DNA of 63,469 bases from Chitinophagales bacterium. Its GTDB lineage: Bacteria; Bacteroidota; Bacteroidia; Chitinophagales; Chitinophagaceae. This document shows positions 7,841 to 16,294 of the stretch, in pieces. Under the pieces are notes generated by a model. The model was given only the letters and a program-made list of their open reading frames with translations, did not search any database and was not told where the DNA came from. A program made the position numbers and the translations under genes. How positions within the stretch are numbered: the first letter of the stretch is position 1; every line of letters begins with the position of its first letter. Where the stretch lies: contig JANXQO010000115.1 of NCBI GenBank assembly GCA_025353485.1, forward strand, positions 1 through 63,469, read 5' to 3'.

Positions 7841-8708
7841 TTTCCAAATAATATTTGTTTTTGAAATACGCAATCAAACCGGCAGCTTTTGTTTGCAGTT
7901 GCAGCAATATCCGTTTCTGACCTGCTATTGCGTTTTTATAGCGCAACAGTTCATTAAAATATTTATTCAATAAAGGCTTATCATAAGAAAGTAATAACGG
8001 TAATTCAACAATACTGCTATCGCTGCCTGCAATAGCTTTAGATAAATAACGGTTAGCCTCGAAATCTAAAAGCATGCTGAAGGTGCTTCGCACAAGATTT
8101 TGGCTTTCCTGAAAATAAGTATAGTGGTAATCCTGGTAATCCCTTACCTGATTATCATAAAGGATGATGCTGTCTTTGTCTTCCCTTGGCAAAAGGCGGA
8201 AGCCACCTGCATTTTTTAGCTGGTTCAGGGTTCCGTCTGAAAAAGATACCGAAAGATTTGTTCTTGAATTTTTTGCAATGGGCAGCAGGCACGAAGTGGA
8301 CTTCCAATTTTTTTTAATTGTATCATAACATTGAAAAAGATTTTTTAAAGCATCCAGCTTTACATTGTCATTTTCAATAATTTTTGCAAACGTAGCAGTA
8401 TCTGTATTTAGATCGTGGTAAAAAGATTCAATGTATTGCTTCCCTTTTTCTTTTTCTACAATGGTTTCCCTGATATTCTCAGCAACAAAACCAAGAAACA
8501 CGGCAAGAAATAACATGAAGAATTCAAGCAGATATTCTCCCCATTTCTTTTTATGTGTTACGTGCTGTGGATGTTTGTGTACTTCCATGTTTTCTAATTT
8601 GGGATGTATGGTTTGAGATTGCGAATCAGTAAGAGATTTTGAGTTCTCTTCTCGTGACTGTGGACTGTTGTCTGTTGGCTGTTCTTCTATATTTTGTTCG
8701 TCGCTCAT
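7833..8708 (-). CDS. array paralog E: His-rich membrane-anchored protein
   Basis: 291 residues, first gene of the array and so likely nearest the promoter. It has the shared head (MEVHKHPQHVTHKKKW, one His changed to Gln), transmembrane helix (about 59-76), then GTLNQLKNAGGFRLL with a degenerate R..DSIILYD, and a KNKYYLENE tail. The outer domain is the most diverged of the set. The 62-base spacer upstream separates it from a divergently oriented zeta-toxin remnant. Function unknown. Confidence 0.75.
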   Translation of the reverse strand: MSDEQNIEEQPTDNSPQSREENSKSLTDSQSQTIHPKLENMEVHKHPQHVTHKKKWGEYLLEFFMLFLAVFLGFVAENIRETIVEKEKGKQYIESFYHDLNTDTATFAKIIENDNVKLDALKNLFQCYDTIKKNWKSTSCLLPIAKNSRTNLSVSFSDGTLNQLKNAGGFRLLPREDKDSIILYDNQVRDYQDYHYTYFQESQNLVRSTFSMLLDFEANRYLSKAIAGSDSSIVELPLLLSYDKPLLNKYFNELLRYKNAIAGQKRILLQLQTKAAGLIAYFKNKYYLENE

Positions 8709-8770
8709 AGCATTTATTAGAATTAGAAAGATAAAGCAAACTTTAATATGTTACTTTAGCAATTTAATTT

Positions 8771-8860
8771 ATGCCAACAATTTATATAATAGCAGGTTGT
8801 AATGGTGCAGGTAAAGATATTTTTAACTTTGAGGTATATAATAAATTAAATAAAAAATGA
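8771..8860 (+). pseudogene. internally deleted zeta-toxin-like kinase remnant
   Basis: A 29-codon frame begins MPTIYIIAGCNGAGK, the start and Walker A loop of Bacteroidota zeta-toxin-family kinases. The expected Thr and about 150 following residues are missing; the frame continues with DIFNFEVYNKLNKK, which looks like the end of such a protein. An internal in-frame deletion explains this. The stop overlaps the next start (ATGA), as in intact modules. It cannot be an active kinase. Confidence 0.65.
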
Positions 8861-9018
8861 GTACCTCAAAAAAACGGGAAGATCTTAGCCCTAAAATAAA
8901 AGCTGCTTTAGACAAAGCTATACAGAGAGTTATTGCGGAAGAAAAAGCCCGTAACGGTTATCTTATCATCTCCGACAATAAGGGTAATATTAAAAAAGTA
9001 GCTGCAAAAGATTTATGA
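8857..9018 (+). CDS. small partner protein of a zeta-like module (orphan)
   Basis: A 53-codon ORF starts at the ATG overlapping the remnant's stop. The product is charged and helical (KIKAALDKAIQRVIAEEKA) and ends with a beta hairpin-like NGYLIISDNKGNIKKVAAKDL. Small proteins with this pattern accompany zeta-like kinase genes in Bacteroidota and are presumed antitoxins or partners (recalled family pattern, not tested). The reading frame is intact although the kinase is deleted, so it may be retained for another role or be recently orphaned. Confidence 0.6.
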   Translation: MSTSKKREDLSPKIKAALDKAIQRVIAEEKARNGYLIISDNKGNIKKVAAKDL

Positions 9019-9053
9019 GTATGTAATCCCTATTTCGTTTTTTGTATTAATTT

Positions 9054-10376
9054 TTACTGAACTTTTTTCATCTCTCCTCTTTGCCCGTTATTAATGAACC
9101 AGATTTTTGTAACCTTTCCTGTTTTATCAATTTCAAATTCCAATTGCCTGTCGCTATCATCTGCATAAAAGAATTTTGTTTCTGATTCCGGTTTCAATTC
9201 AATGTCTGGTGTTCCATCACGGTGGCGGTAAAGCTTCCCCTCTTTTTTTATAACCTCCAGCGTAAGAAAAGCATTGTATTTACCAAGGTACCTGTCAAGT
9301 ATTGCAGGGTCTATTTTTATTTCTTTGTGTATATATGGAAATTCAACCGGCATATCAAACACAATACCAGCAAGGCCATTGGCTACACCATCAGCATTAA
9401 AATCATCATTGGATAAAACGATAATGCATACATCATCATTTACATAACGGCTGATATTACTTACAAAACCGGGAATGCCACCGTTATGCCAAATGCGTAA
9501 ATGATTCTCAAGGGAATCTATAACTATTCCATAACCGTAATTGCTTTTACCAGGCGTAACCATTTTTTGTTTAGAGGATGAAAAAATAACAGACGTTCCA
9601 TACAATGCTCTATCCCATTTATACATATCATCAACAGTTGAATACAAAATGCCTGCACTGAAAGGCCATGCAAGAGATATAAAATCTGCATTTACATATT
9701 TACTCTTCACTTTAGAATACCCTCTTGCTCTCATAGGTAATATGCTGTCTAATTTGTCTGCACCTGTGTTCATCATTCCAAGCTTATCAAGAATGTGTGC
9801 GCGCAAATAATTTTCATAAGATTGTCCGCTTACTTTTTCAATGATATAACCCAGCAGGAAAAATCCTGAATTATTATATTGAAATTTTGATCCGGGAGAA
9901 AAATTGTAAGGCCTGCTTTTGAAAAATGATATCATAGAATCGTTACTAAATGTTTGCGTTGCAACTTTAATAAAGTCAGTCTGGTCAGTATAGCTTGCAA
10001 TACCCGATGTATGATTCAGCAACATGTGAAGGGTAACACTATCACCTTTAGGGAAACCAGGTATGAATTTACTAAGCTTATCATCCAAATTTAATTTGCC
10101 TTGCTCTATCAATTGAAGAATACATGCAGCAGTAAATTGTTTGGTGATAGAACCTATCCGGAATTTGGTATCAGTAGTGTTGGCAATATTCCATTCTCTG
10201 TCGGCAAGGCCGTATGCTTTTTTAAGAAGCACTTTATTTTTCTGCATCACCAAAACTGCCCCGCTAAAGCCTTTTACATTCATTTGCGCCAGGGCATATT
10301 TGTCAAGCTGATCAGAATAATTTTTTTGTGCTGATACCATGACAGGTATAAGCAAGAGGAAAATAATTTTTTTCAT
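9054..10376 (-). CDS. secreted serine hydrolase, beta-lactamase class C fold
   Basis: 440 residues with a signal peptide (1-16). The penicillin-binding-protein/class C motifs are all present: S76-x-x-K79 in GSITKQF, Y167-N-N in FQYNNSG, and HNG in IWHNGGIPGF. The C-terminal 100 residues form a beta-rich extension. Such enzymes are D-aminopeptidases, esterases or peptidases of the periplasm rather than true resistance enzymes in most Bacteroidota. The next gene is a larger enzyme of the same family, 24 bases away on the same strand, suggesting a joint transcript. Confidence 0.8.
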   Translation of the reverse strand: MKKIIFLLLIPVMVSAQKNYSDQLDKYALAQMNVKGFSGAVLVMQKNKVLLKKAYGLADREWNIANTTDTKFRIGSITKQFTAACILQLIEQGKLNLDDKLSKFIPGFPKGDSVTLHMLLNHTSGIASYTDQTDFIKVATQTFSNDSMISFFKSRPYNFSPGSKFQYNNSGFFLLGYIIEKVSGQSYENYLRAHILDKLGMMNTGADKLDSILPMRARGYSKVKSKYVNADFISLAWPFSAGILYSTVDDMYKWDRALYGTSVIFSSSKQKMVTPGKSNYGYGIVIDSLENHLRIWHNGGIPGFVSNISRYVNDDVCIIVLSNDDFNADGVANGLAGIVFDMPVEFPYIHKEIKIDPAILDRYLGKYNAFLTLEVIKKEGKLYRHRDGTPDIELKPESETKFFYADDSDRQLEFEIDKTGKVTKIWFINNGQRGEMKKVQ

Positions 10377-10400
10377 AAAATGATTTAAAAAATTTCATAC

Positions 10401-12218
10401 TTATTTTTTCACTGCTTTAAAATTACCATTTGGCTGAATGAATGTGAGATCAGTTACTTTGTTTTTTTCATCAACAGAAAATTGAACATAATAGCCTGAT
10501 ATTATTTTTAATCCAAACTTATCTTTATCTGTTGGCACAAGCTCATACTCTGGCTGGCCGGGCACCAGAGCATATAATGTTTTGTCATTCTTAATGTATA
10601 TTTTAACTGTAGCGCCGCTCAACTCATAATCACCTTTGTACTTTTGAAGATCTTCTTTTGTAACAGCTTTTACCTTTAACTGCTTAGTGAATACAATTGG
10701 TTTTAATCCTGCTTCAAAGGGTACCGTAAGGCTTTCAATATCACCGGCTGCATTCATTTGAAACTGTATCTTAACAAGGCCTGCAGCAGAAGTATCAATA
10801 CCTTCCTTTGCCTCTTTATCAAAAATATCAAACACATCATAATGATAATGACGAAGCCACAAAACATTATCGCCACCTTTTGCAAACAATGAATCTTTAT
10901 TTACATACACATCAAAGTTGCCATAGCCGGGATTATTATAAATGCCTTCAAAATCTTTTAAAGGATGCGATGGTTTTGTATTTAATTTACGGTTTGATGT
11001 AGCAGTTTTTTTCGCTTCTGCAGCGGTTGCTTTTGCTTTGTCATTAGCTTTTTTAAGATCACTGTTCCAGTCATAATATTTAAGAGCGAGCATTCTGTCT
11101 GCAATTAAATTTCTCACAATACCGGGAACGGTTGATCCGTCCTGATTTGTAAGAACAATAATACCGATACTGTCTGTAGGAAAAAATGAAGTGCTTGCAG
11201 AGAAGCCATTAATATTACCGCCATGCTCTACACGATAATGTCCTTTATAAGAAGATAGGCTCCATCCAAATCCATAGGTTGCAAAAAACAGATCCGGCCT
11301 TTCGGTTGTTGGTAATCCGGGAGATACTATTGCCTGCGAACTGATAGCCTCTACAAGATATGAAGCCGGAATAATTTCTTTACCATTATATTTTCCACCA
11401 TTGATCCATGTTATTACCCAGTTTGCCATTTCATGAACACTGCTGTTAATGGCGCCTGCGGGGCTCATGGCAGCAATATTATAATATTCCAATTTTTTTA
11501 TAATGCTGTCTTTTTTTACTCCATAACCAATTGCAGATTCGTTGTATGCTTCCCAATCTTTAATGGTAAAATTTGAGTTACTCATACCAAGTGGTTTAAA
11601 GAATTTTTCTCTTACATTATCTTCCCAGCTTTTACCGGTAAGCTTTTCCACTAAAGCGCCTTGAGCCGTAAACATAAAATTATTGTACTGCCATTTGTCT
11701 CTTACGGGTGCTGTAGGTTCCTGGTATTGGATGCGTTGAAGAATACTATCTCTTGAAGATGAAGAAAAGAAATACCATGAAAAATCATGACGGGGTAAGC
11801 CGGTTCTATGGCTCATCATATCACGAAGTGTAATGGTATTGTTCATAGGATCATTAAAGAATTTTAAGCCCGGCATATAAAGCTCAACCGGCTTATCAAT
11901 ATCCACTTTGCCTTCTTTAACTAATAAACCGATCAGCGATGCTGTAAATGCTTTGGTGCATGATCCAATTGCAAACAATGTATTCGGCGTTGCCGGTAAT
12001 TTTTTTTCAACATCACGATAACCAAATCCTTTTTCATAGATTACTTTATTTTTTTCAACAACTGCAACTGCAAACCCTGCAGCATGCCAGTCTTTAAGCA
12101 CACGTACAAAAGCAGTGTCAAGCCCTGCAAAGCGTTTATCAATATTTTGATTTTTTATTTTTTGAGATGATGCAGTTAGTACCATCAGGCAACCAAACAA
12201 TGTGGTAATTGTTCTCAT
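10401..12218 (-). CDS. secreted serine hydrolase with C-terminal DUF3471-like domain
   Basis: 605 residues. After a signal peptide (1-18) the beta-lactamase-like domain runs to about 390, with S86-x-x-K89 (GSCTKAF), YNN (WQYNNF) and HGG (VEHGGNINGF). A linker rich in Ala/Lys then leads to a beta-barrel-like C-terminal region of the DUF3471 type (about 430-600), which often accompanies such hydrolases. It lies upstream of a shorter family member, 24 bases away. The substrate is unknown; peptide or ester hydrolysis in the periplasm is the family expectation. Confidence 0.8.
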   Translation of the reverse strand: MRTITTLFGCLMVLTASSQKIKNQNIDKRFAGLDTAFVRVLKDWHAAGFAVAVVEKNKVIYEKGFGYRDVEKKLPATPNTLFAIGSCTKAFTASLIGLLVKEGKVDIDKPVELYMPGLKFFNDPMNNTITLRDMMSHRTGLPRHDFSWYFFSSSSRDSILQRIQYQEPTAPVRDKWQYNNFMFTAQGALVEKLTGKSWEDNVREKFFKPLGMSNSNFTIKDWEAYNESAIGYGVKKDSIIKKLEYYNIAAMSPAGAINSSVHEMANWVITWINGGKYNGKEIIPASYLVEAISSQAIVSPGLPTTERPDLFFATYGFGWSLSSYKGHYRVEHGGNINGFSASTSFFPTDSIGIIVLTNQDGSTVPGIVRNLIADRMLALKYYDWNSDLKKANDKAKATAAEAKKTATSNRKLNTKPSHPLKDFEGIYNNPGYGNFDVYVNKDSLFAKGGDNVLWLRHYHYDVFDIFDKEAKEGIDTSAAGLVKIQFQMNAAGDIESLTVPFEAGLKPIVFTKQLKVKAVTKEDLQKYKGDYELSGATVKIYIKNDKTLYALVPGQPEYELVPTDKDKFGLKIISGYYVQFSVDEKNKVTDLTFIQPNGNFKAVKK

Positions 12219-12257
12219 AAAGTTTTCGTTTTGGTTTGATTATTAGTAATGGAAATT

Positions 12258-13982
12258 TCAAGCTTTCAATCCCATATCATTTATAATTGCTGCAATCTTA
12301 TCATCCAACACTTTTTCTTTTGCATCAAAATTGGCAGCATTATCAAGCTTTGTATTCACGCTGAAATAGAATTTTATTTTAGGTTCTGTTCCGCTTGGTC
12401 TCGCTGATATTTTTGTGCCATCTGCTAAAATAAATTGAAGAACATTGCTCTTTGGAAGTTCAATCTTACTACTTTCACCGCTTTGTAAATTAGTGTTGGT
12501 TTGATTTTGATAATCAAGTAATTGAATAACTTCGGAATCATTAATTTTTTGAGGTGGATTGGCTCTGTAAGCCTGCATCATGTTTGCAATTTCTTTGGCA
12601 CCGTTCATTCCCTTTTTTGTTATTGAAATAAGATCTTCTTTATACAAACCATACTGCACATATAGCTCAATTAATTTATCAAAAAGTTTTCTTCCTTTAT
12701 TTTTTTCGTAGGCTGTCATTTCACAAATAATTGCTACTGCACTCTCAGCATCTTTATCTCTTATTTTATCTCCTATCATCAAACCAAAACTTTCTTCACC
12801 ACCTATGACATAATTTTCTTTGCCTTCTTTTTCTTTAATTAATTCTGCTATCCATTTAAACCCGGTAAGAACATTATAGCAGGTTACATTATTTTCTTTG
12901 GCGATCTTATCAATCATATCTGTGGTAACAATTGTTTTTATCACCATGTCGTTTGGCAGTGCAATACCTTTTGTTTTTCTTGCCTCTATTATATAATTAA
13001 AAGCAAGCAAAGCAGTTTGGTTGCCATTCATAAGTATCCATTCATTGTTGTGATTTTTTACACCGATGCCTACTCTATCACCATCAGGGTCTGTTCCTAA
13101 TAAAATATCTGCATCCAGTTCTTTTGCTTTCTGCAGACCAATGCTCATGGTTTCTTTTTCTTCAGGATTGGGATACTTTACGGTAGGAAAATTTCCATCA
13201 GGTGTTGCCTGCTCTTCAACAATATGAACATTATCAAATCCATATCTTTTTAAAACCTGTGGCACCACCATTATTCCTGTACCATGTATGGGAGTATAAA
13301 CAATTTTAAGATCATGCTGCGCAAGGCATACATCAGGATAAACACTTAAACTTTTCACCATCTCAATATATTTTTCATCAATCTCTTTTCCTATAATGGT
13401 GATATTTTGTTCTCCCCCTTTCCATTTTACATCATCAAGGCTCTTTATTTTTTCGACTTCTATAATTACATTTTTATCATGTGGCGGAACTAATTGTGCG
13501 CCATCATCCCAGTACGCTTTATAACCATTATATTCTTTTGGATTGTGAGAGGCAGTGCACACAACTCCACCCTGGCATCCAAAGTAGCGGATGGCAAAAC
13601 TCAGCTCAGGCGTAGGCCTCAGCGATTCAAACAAATACACTTTAACATCATTCGCTGCAAAAATATTGGCTACTATTTCTGCAAACACCCGGCTGTTATT
13701 CCTGCTGTCATGAGCAATTGCAACTTTTACTTCTTTAAAAGATTGTTTTAAATAATTGGCATAACCCTGTGTGGCCTTACCAACGGTATACCTGTTCATC
13801 CTGTTTGTTCCTACACCCATAATGCCACGCAACCCTCCTGTACCAAATTCAAGATCTTTATAAAAAGCATCTTCAAGGTCTGCGGGATTTTCCTGCTCCA
13901 GTTTTTTTATTTCACTTCTTGTTTCTCCATCGTAAGCCGGCGAAAGCCATGCATCAATTCTATTTTGCGTTCTGCTGTCCAT
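12258..13982 (-). CDS. phosphohexomutase (phosphoglucomutase/phosphomannomutase family)
   Basis: 574 residues, full length for the bacterial alpha-D-phosphohexomutase group that includes PgcA. All four functional loops are visible: catalytic TASHNPKEYNG with phosphoserine S145, metal loop DPDGDR, sugar loop GGEESFG and phosphate loop RPSGTEPK. The enzyme interconverts hexose 1- and 6-phosphates through a bisphosphate intermediate in the cytosol, feeding glycogen and envelope polysaccharide synthesis. It lies 39 bases upstream of the serine hydrolase gene on the same strand. Glucose versus mannose specificity cannot be decided by eye. Confidence 0.9.
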   Translation of the reverse strand: MDSRTQNRIDAWLSPAYDGETRSEIKKLEQENPADLEDAFYKDLEFGTGGLRGIMGVGTNRMNRYTVGKATQGYANYLKQSFKEVKVAIAHDSRNNSRVFAEIVANIFAANDVKVYLFESLRPTPELSFAIRYFGCQGGVVCTASHNPKEYNGYKAYWDDGAQLVPPHDKNVIIEVEKIKSLDDVKWKGGEQNITIIGKEIDEKYIEMVKSLSVYPDVCLAQHDLKIVYTPIHGTGIMVVPQVLKRYGFDNVHIVEEQATPDGNFPTVKYPNPEEKETMSIGLQKAKELDADILLGTDPDGDRVGIGVKNHNNEWILMNGNQTALLAFNYIIEARKTKGIALPNDMVIKTIVTTDMIDKIAKENNVTCYNVLTGFKWIAELIKEKEGKENYVIGGEESFGLMIGDKIRDKDAESAVAIICEMTAYEKNKGRKLFDKLIELYVQYGLYKEDLISITKKGMNGAKEIANMMQAYRANPPQKINDSEVIQLLDYQNQTNTNLQSGESSKIELPKSNVLQFILADGTKISARPSGTEPKIKFYFSVNTKLDNAANFDAKEKVLDDKIAAIINDMGLKA

Positions 13983-14063
13983 GTTTATTTATTTTAAGGA
14001 GGGAAAGTTATTGAATTTTGATTATTTAAAACCCAAATCCAATTACTGCCGTATTTTTATAAG

Positions 14064-15053
14064 ATGAGCTATTACCCTGTGAGATCGATTATTACCATTA
14101 TTTGCTTAACCTTTTCTAATCTAATTTATTCCCAGGATAGCCTCAATGTAAAAACTGATACCTCGCATTATCAGCAAATAACTACTGCAGGACATACTCT
14201 TTATCCATACAACAAAAACCGAGTTCACCTGGTTACTGCTGCAAATATTATTGGCTATGGGAGTGTTATGATCGGATTTAATTCAGCTTGGTATTCACAA
14301 TATCCACGAAGTAAATTTCACTTTTTTAATGATAATGCTGAATGGCTGCAGGTGGATAAGGCCGGGCATATTTACGGAGCTTATATTGAAAGTTTTGCAA
14401 GTTATGAAATGTGGCGATGGAGTGGGTTGCCGCGAAAACAAAGAATATGGGCAGGAGGATTAAGCGGAGTGGCTTACCAATCCATCATTGAAATATTAGA
14501 CGGCTTCTCTTCTGAATATGGTTTTAGCTGGGGAGATTTCTCTGCAAATATTTTAGGTTCAGGTTTATTTACTGCACAGGAATTTGCATGGGATGATCAA
14601 AGAATTAAAATGAAATTCTCTTTTCATAAAAAAGATTACGGGGCTGCTGACCTGAATGCAAGAGCCAATGTTATTTTTGGCAAATTTGAAACTGAACGAT
14701 TTTTAAAAGACTATAATGCATCTACTGACTGGGTGAGTATAAACATAAAATCATTTTTCCCTAAAACTAAATTGCCCGGATGGTTTGCTATTGCATTTGG
14801 CTACGGCGCCGAAGGGATGTTTGGCGCAAGAAGCAATATTGCAAAAGATAAGAACGGGAATATAATTTTTGACAGGAGCGATATCAAACGCTACCGTCAA
14901 TGGTTCCTTGCGCCGGATGTAGATCTTACTAAAATAAAAACAAAAAAGAAAGCGGTAAAAATTATACTCGGGGTTTTAAACTCTTTTAAATTCCCCACTC
15001 CCAGCCTTGAGTTTTCTAACGGAAGTTTTAAAGGACATTGGATATATTTTTAA
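14064..15053 (+). CDS. DUF2279 family secreted protein
   Basis: 329 residues with a signal peptide (about 1-23, ending LIYSQ). The central region has the DUF2279 pattern: conserved aromatic/Asp segments EWLQVDKAGHIYGAY, a glycine-rich AGGLSGVAYQSIIEILDGFS and GFSWGDFSANILG. Conserved Asp and His residues and several short hydrophobic segments suggest outer-membrane or envelope association (related to the E. coli YfiM group). Function is unknown. It stands alone, oriented away from the phosphohexomutase. Confidence 0.75.
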   Translation: MSYYPVRSIITIICLTFSNLIYSQDSLNVKTDTSHYQQITTAGHTLYPYNKNRVHLVTAANIIGYGSVMIGFNSAWYSQYPRSKFHFFNDNAEWLQVDKAGHIYGAYIESFASYEMWRWSGLPRKQRIWAGGLSGVAYQSIIEILDGFSSEYGFSWGDFSANILGSGLFTAQEFAWDDQRIKMKFSFHKKDYGAADLNARANVIFGKFETERFLKDYNASTDWVSINIKSFFPKTKLPGWFAIAFGYGAEGMFGARSNIAKDKNGNIIFDRSDIKRYRQWFLAPDVDLTKIKTKKKAVKIILGVLNSFKFPTPSLEFSNGSFKGHWIYF

Positions 15054-15179
15054 TCATACATTTTTAAGCCTTTACCACACATCCAGTTAACAGCAAAAAA
15101 ATATTTTTGACTTTTTTACATTTACGTGCAACAGAATAATAAATGTTGTGTATTTATAATAAAGATCTAAACATTTACT

Positions 15180-15737
15180 TTGGAACTTACTGCAAGCATT
15201 TTTTATGACAACCTGGTAGAAAGCTGTAAACAGGGGCACTCTTTAAGCTTTACAGAGCTTTACCATCGGTACTCAAAGGCTATGTATAATACCAGCCTGC
15301 GTATTGTAAATAATGCTGCCGATGCTGAAGATTTAATACAGGAATCATTTATTGATGCGTTTAAAAATATAGAAAGGTTTAATTATCAGTCCACATTTGG
15401 TGCCTGGCTTAAAAGAATTGTTATCAATAAATCCATCAATCACCTGCGTGATAAAAAATTAAGACTGATAGAAATAAACCAAACAATTATTAGTGAGCTG
15501 GAAAATGATGAGGGATTTGATGAAACAGAAATTAAATTTAAGGTTGCCGAAATAAAAAACGCAGTGAGCCGGCTGCCCGATGGTTACCGCACCGTGTTTA
15601 CACTTAATGCATTTGAGGGTTATGATTATGATGAGATAGCAGAAATGTTAAGCATAACACCATCTACAGTACGAACACAATATCACCGGGCTAAAAAACA
15701 ATTATTATTATTTATTATAAAAAAGAAATTATTATGA
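15180..15737 (+). CDS. ECF RNA polymerase sigma factor
   Basis: 185 residues. TTG at 15180 is the only start available before an in-frame stop at 15168. Sigma region 2 (about 20-95) includes ADAEDLIQESFIDAFKNIERF and FGAWLKRIVINKS; region 4 (about 130-180) includes LPDGYRTVFTLNAFEGYDYDEIAEML and STVRTQYHRAKKQL. Its stop overlaps the start of a membrane anti-sigma gene (ATGA), the usual translational coupling for this class. It probably controls itself and the downstream adhesin-like gene in response to an envelope signal (inference). Confidence 0.9.
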   Translation: MELTASIFYDNLVESCKQGHSLSFTELYHRYSKAMYNTSLRIVNNAADAEDLIQESFIDAFKNIERFNYQSTFGAWLKRIVINKSINHLRDKKLRLIEINQTIISELENDEGFDETEIKFKVAEIKNAVSRLPDGYRTVFTLNAFEGYDYDEIAEMLSITPSTVRTQYHRAKKQLLLFIIKKKLL

Positions 15738-16294
15738 ACAATTTAGAAAGCTTTATAAATAATAATCGTGAAGAGTTCGATTCAGAAGAGATGAAAAATG
15801 GCTGGGAGAAAATTGAATCTAAACTCAAACAAAAAAAAGATAAACAAAATATCAGTCGCTGGTGGTTGGCTGCTGCTGCATCTATAACCATATTTGTTTC
15901 AGGGGTTATCTATTATAATAACAGTACAAACAAAAGTGATAATACTGTTATACAACAGCCTGTTGACGGGAATTCCAAAGAATTAACTGAGGATGATCCC
16001 TCCTATAAATTTCAAATGGATCAGTTTGCACAGTTGATTGCTCTAAAACAAAATGAATTAAAGCAAAATCAAAAAAAGCAGCCGGTTCTTTACAACCAAT
16101 TCTTAAAAGATAATAACCAACTGGATAGTTCCTATACTTATTTAAAATCCAAATTATCCGCTAATCCAAACAAAGAAATATTGCTTGATGCTATTATTCA
16201 AAACTTACAATTAAAGCTTGATCTTTTAAACCGGCAATTACAGATAATTAAACAATCAAAAAATAAAAAAACAGATAATGAAAAAAATATTTAA
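15734..16294 (+). CDS. membrane anti-sigma factor-like protein
   Basis: 186 residues. The N-terminus FINNNREEFDSEEMKNGW is typical of Bacteroidota proteins encoded right after ECF sigma genes, followed by one transmembrane helix (about 43-61) and a periplasmic, Gln/Lys-rich helical domain with coiled-coil character. Position and a 4-base overlap with the sigma gene identify it as its regulator; no zinc anti-sigma motif is visible. Its 3' end overlaps the next gene by 17 bases. Confidence 0.75.
   Translation: MNNLESFINNNREEFDSEEMKNGWEKIESKLKQKKDKQNISRWWLAAAASITIFVSGVIYYNNSTNKSDNTVIQQPVDGNSKELTEDDPSYKFQMDQFAQLIALKQNELKQNQKKQPVLYNQFLKDNNQLDSSYTYLKSKLSANPNKEILLDAIIQNLQLKLDLLNRQLQIIKQSKNKKTDNEKNI

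Noticed and set aside
9054-12218. Pair of beta-lactamase resistance genes
   Set aside because: Motifs only show the general class C/serine hydrolase fold; nothing indicates antibiotic hydrolysis.
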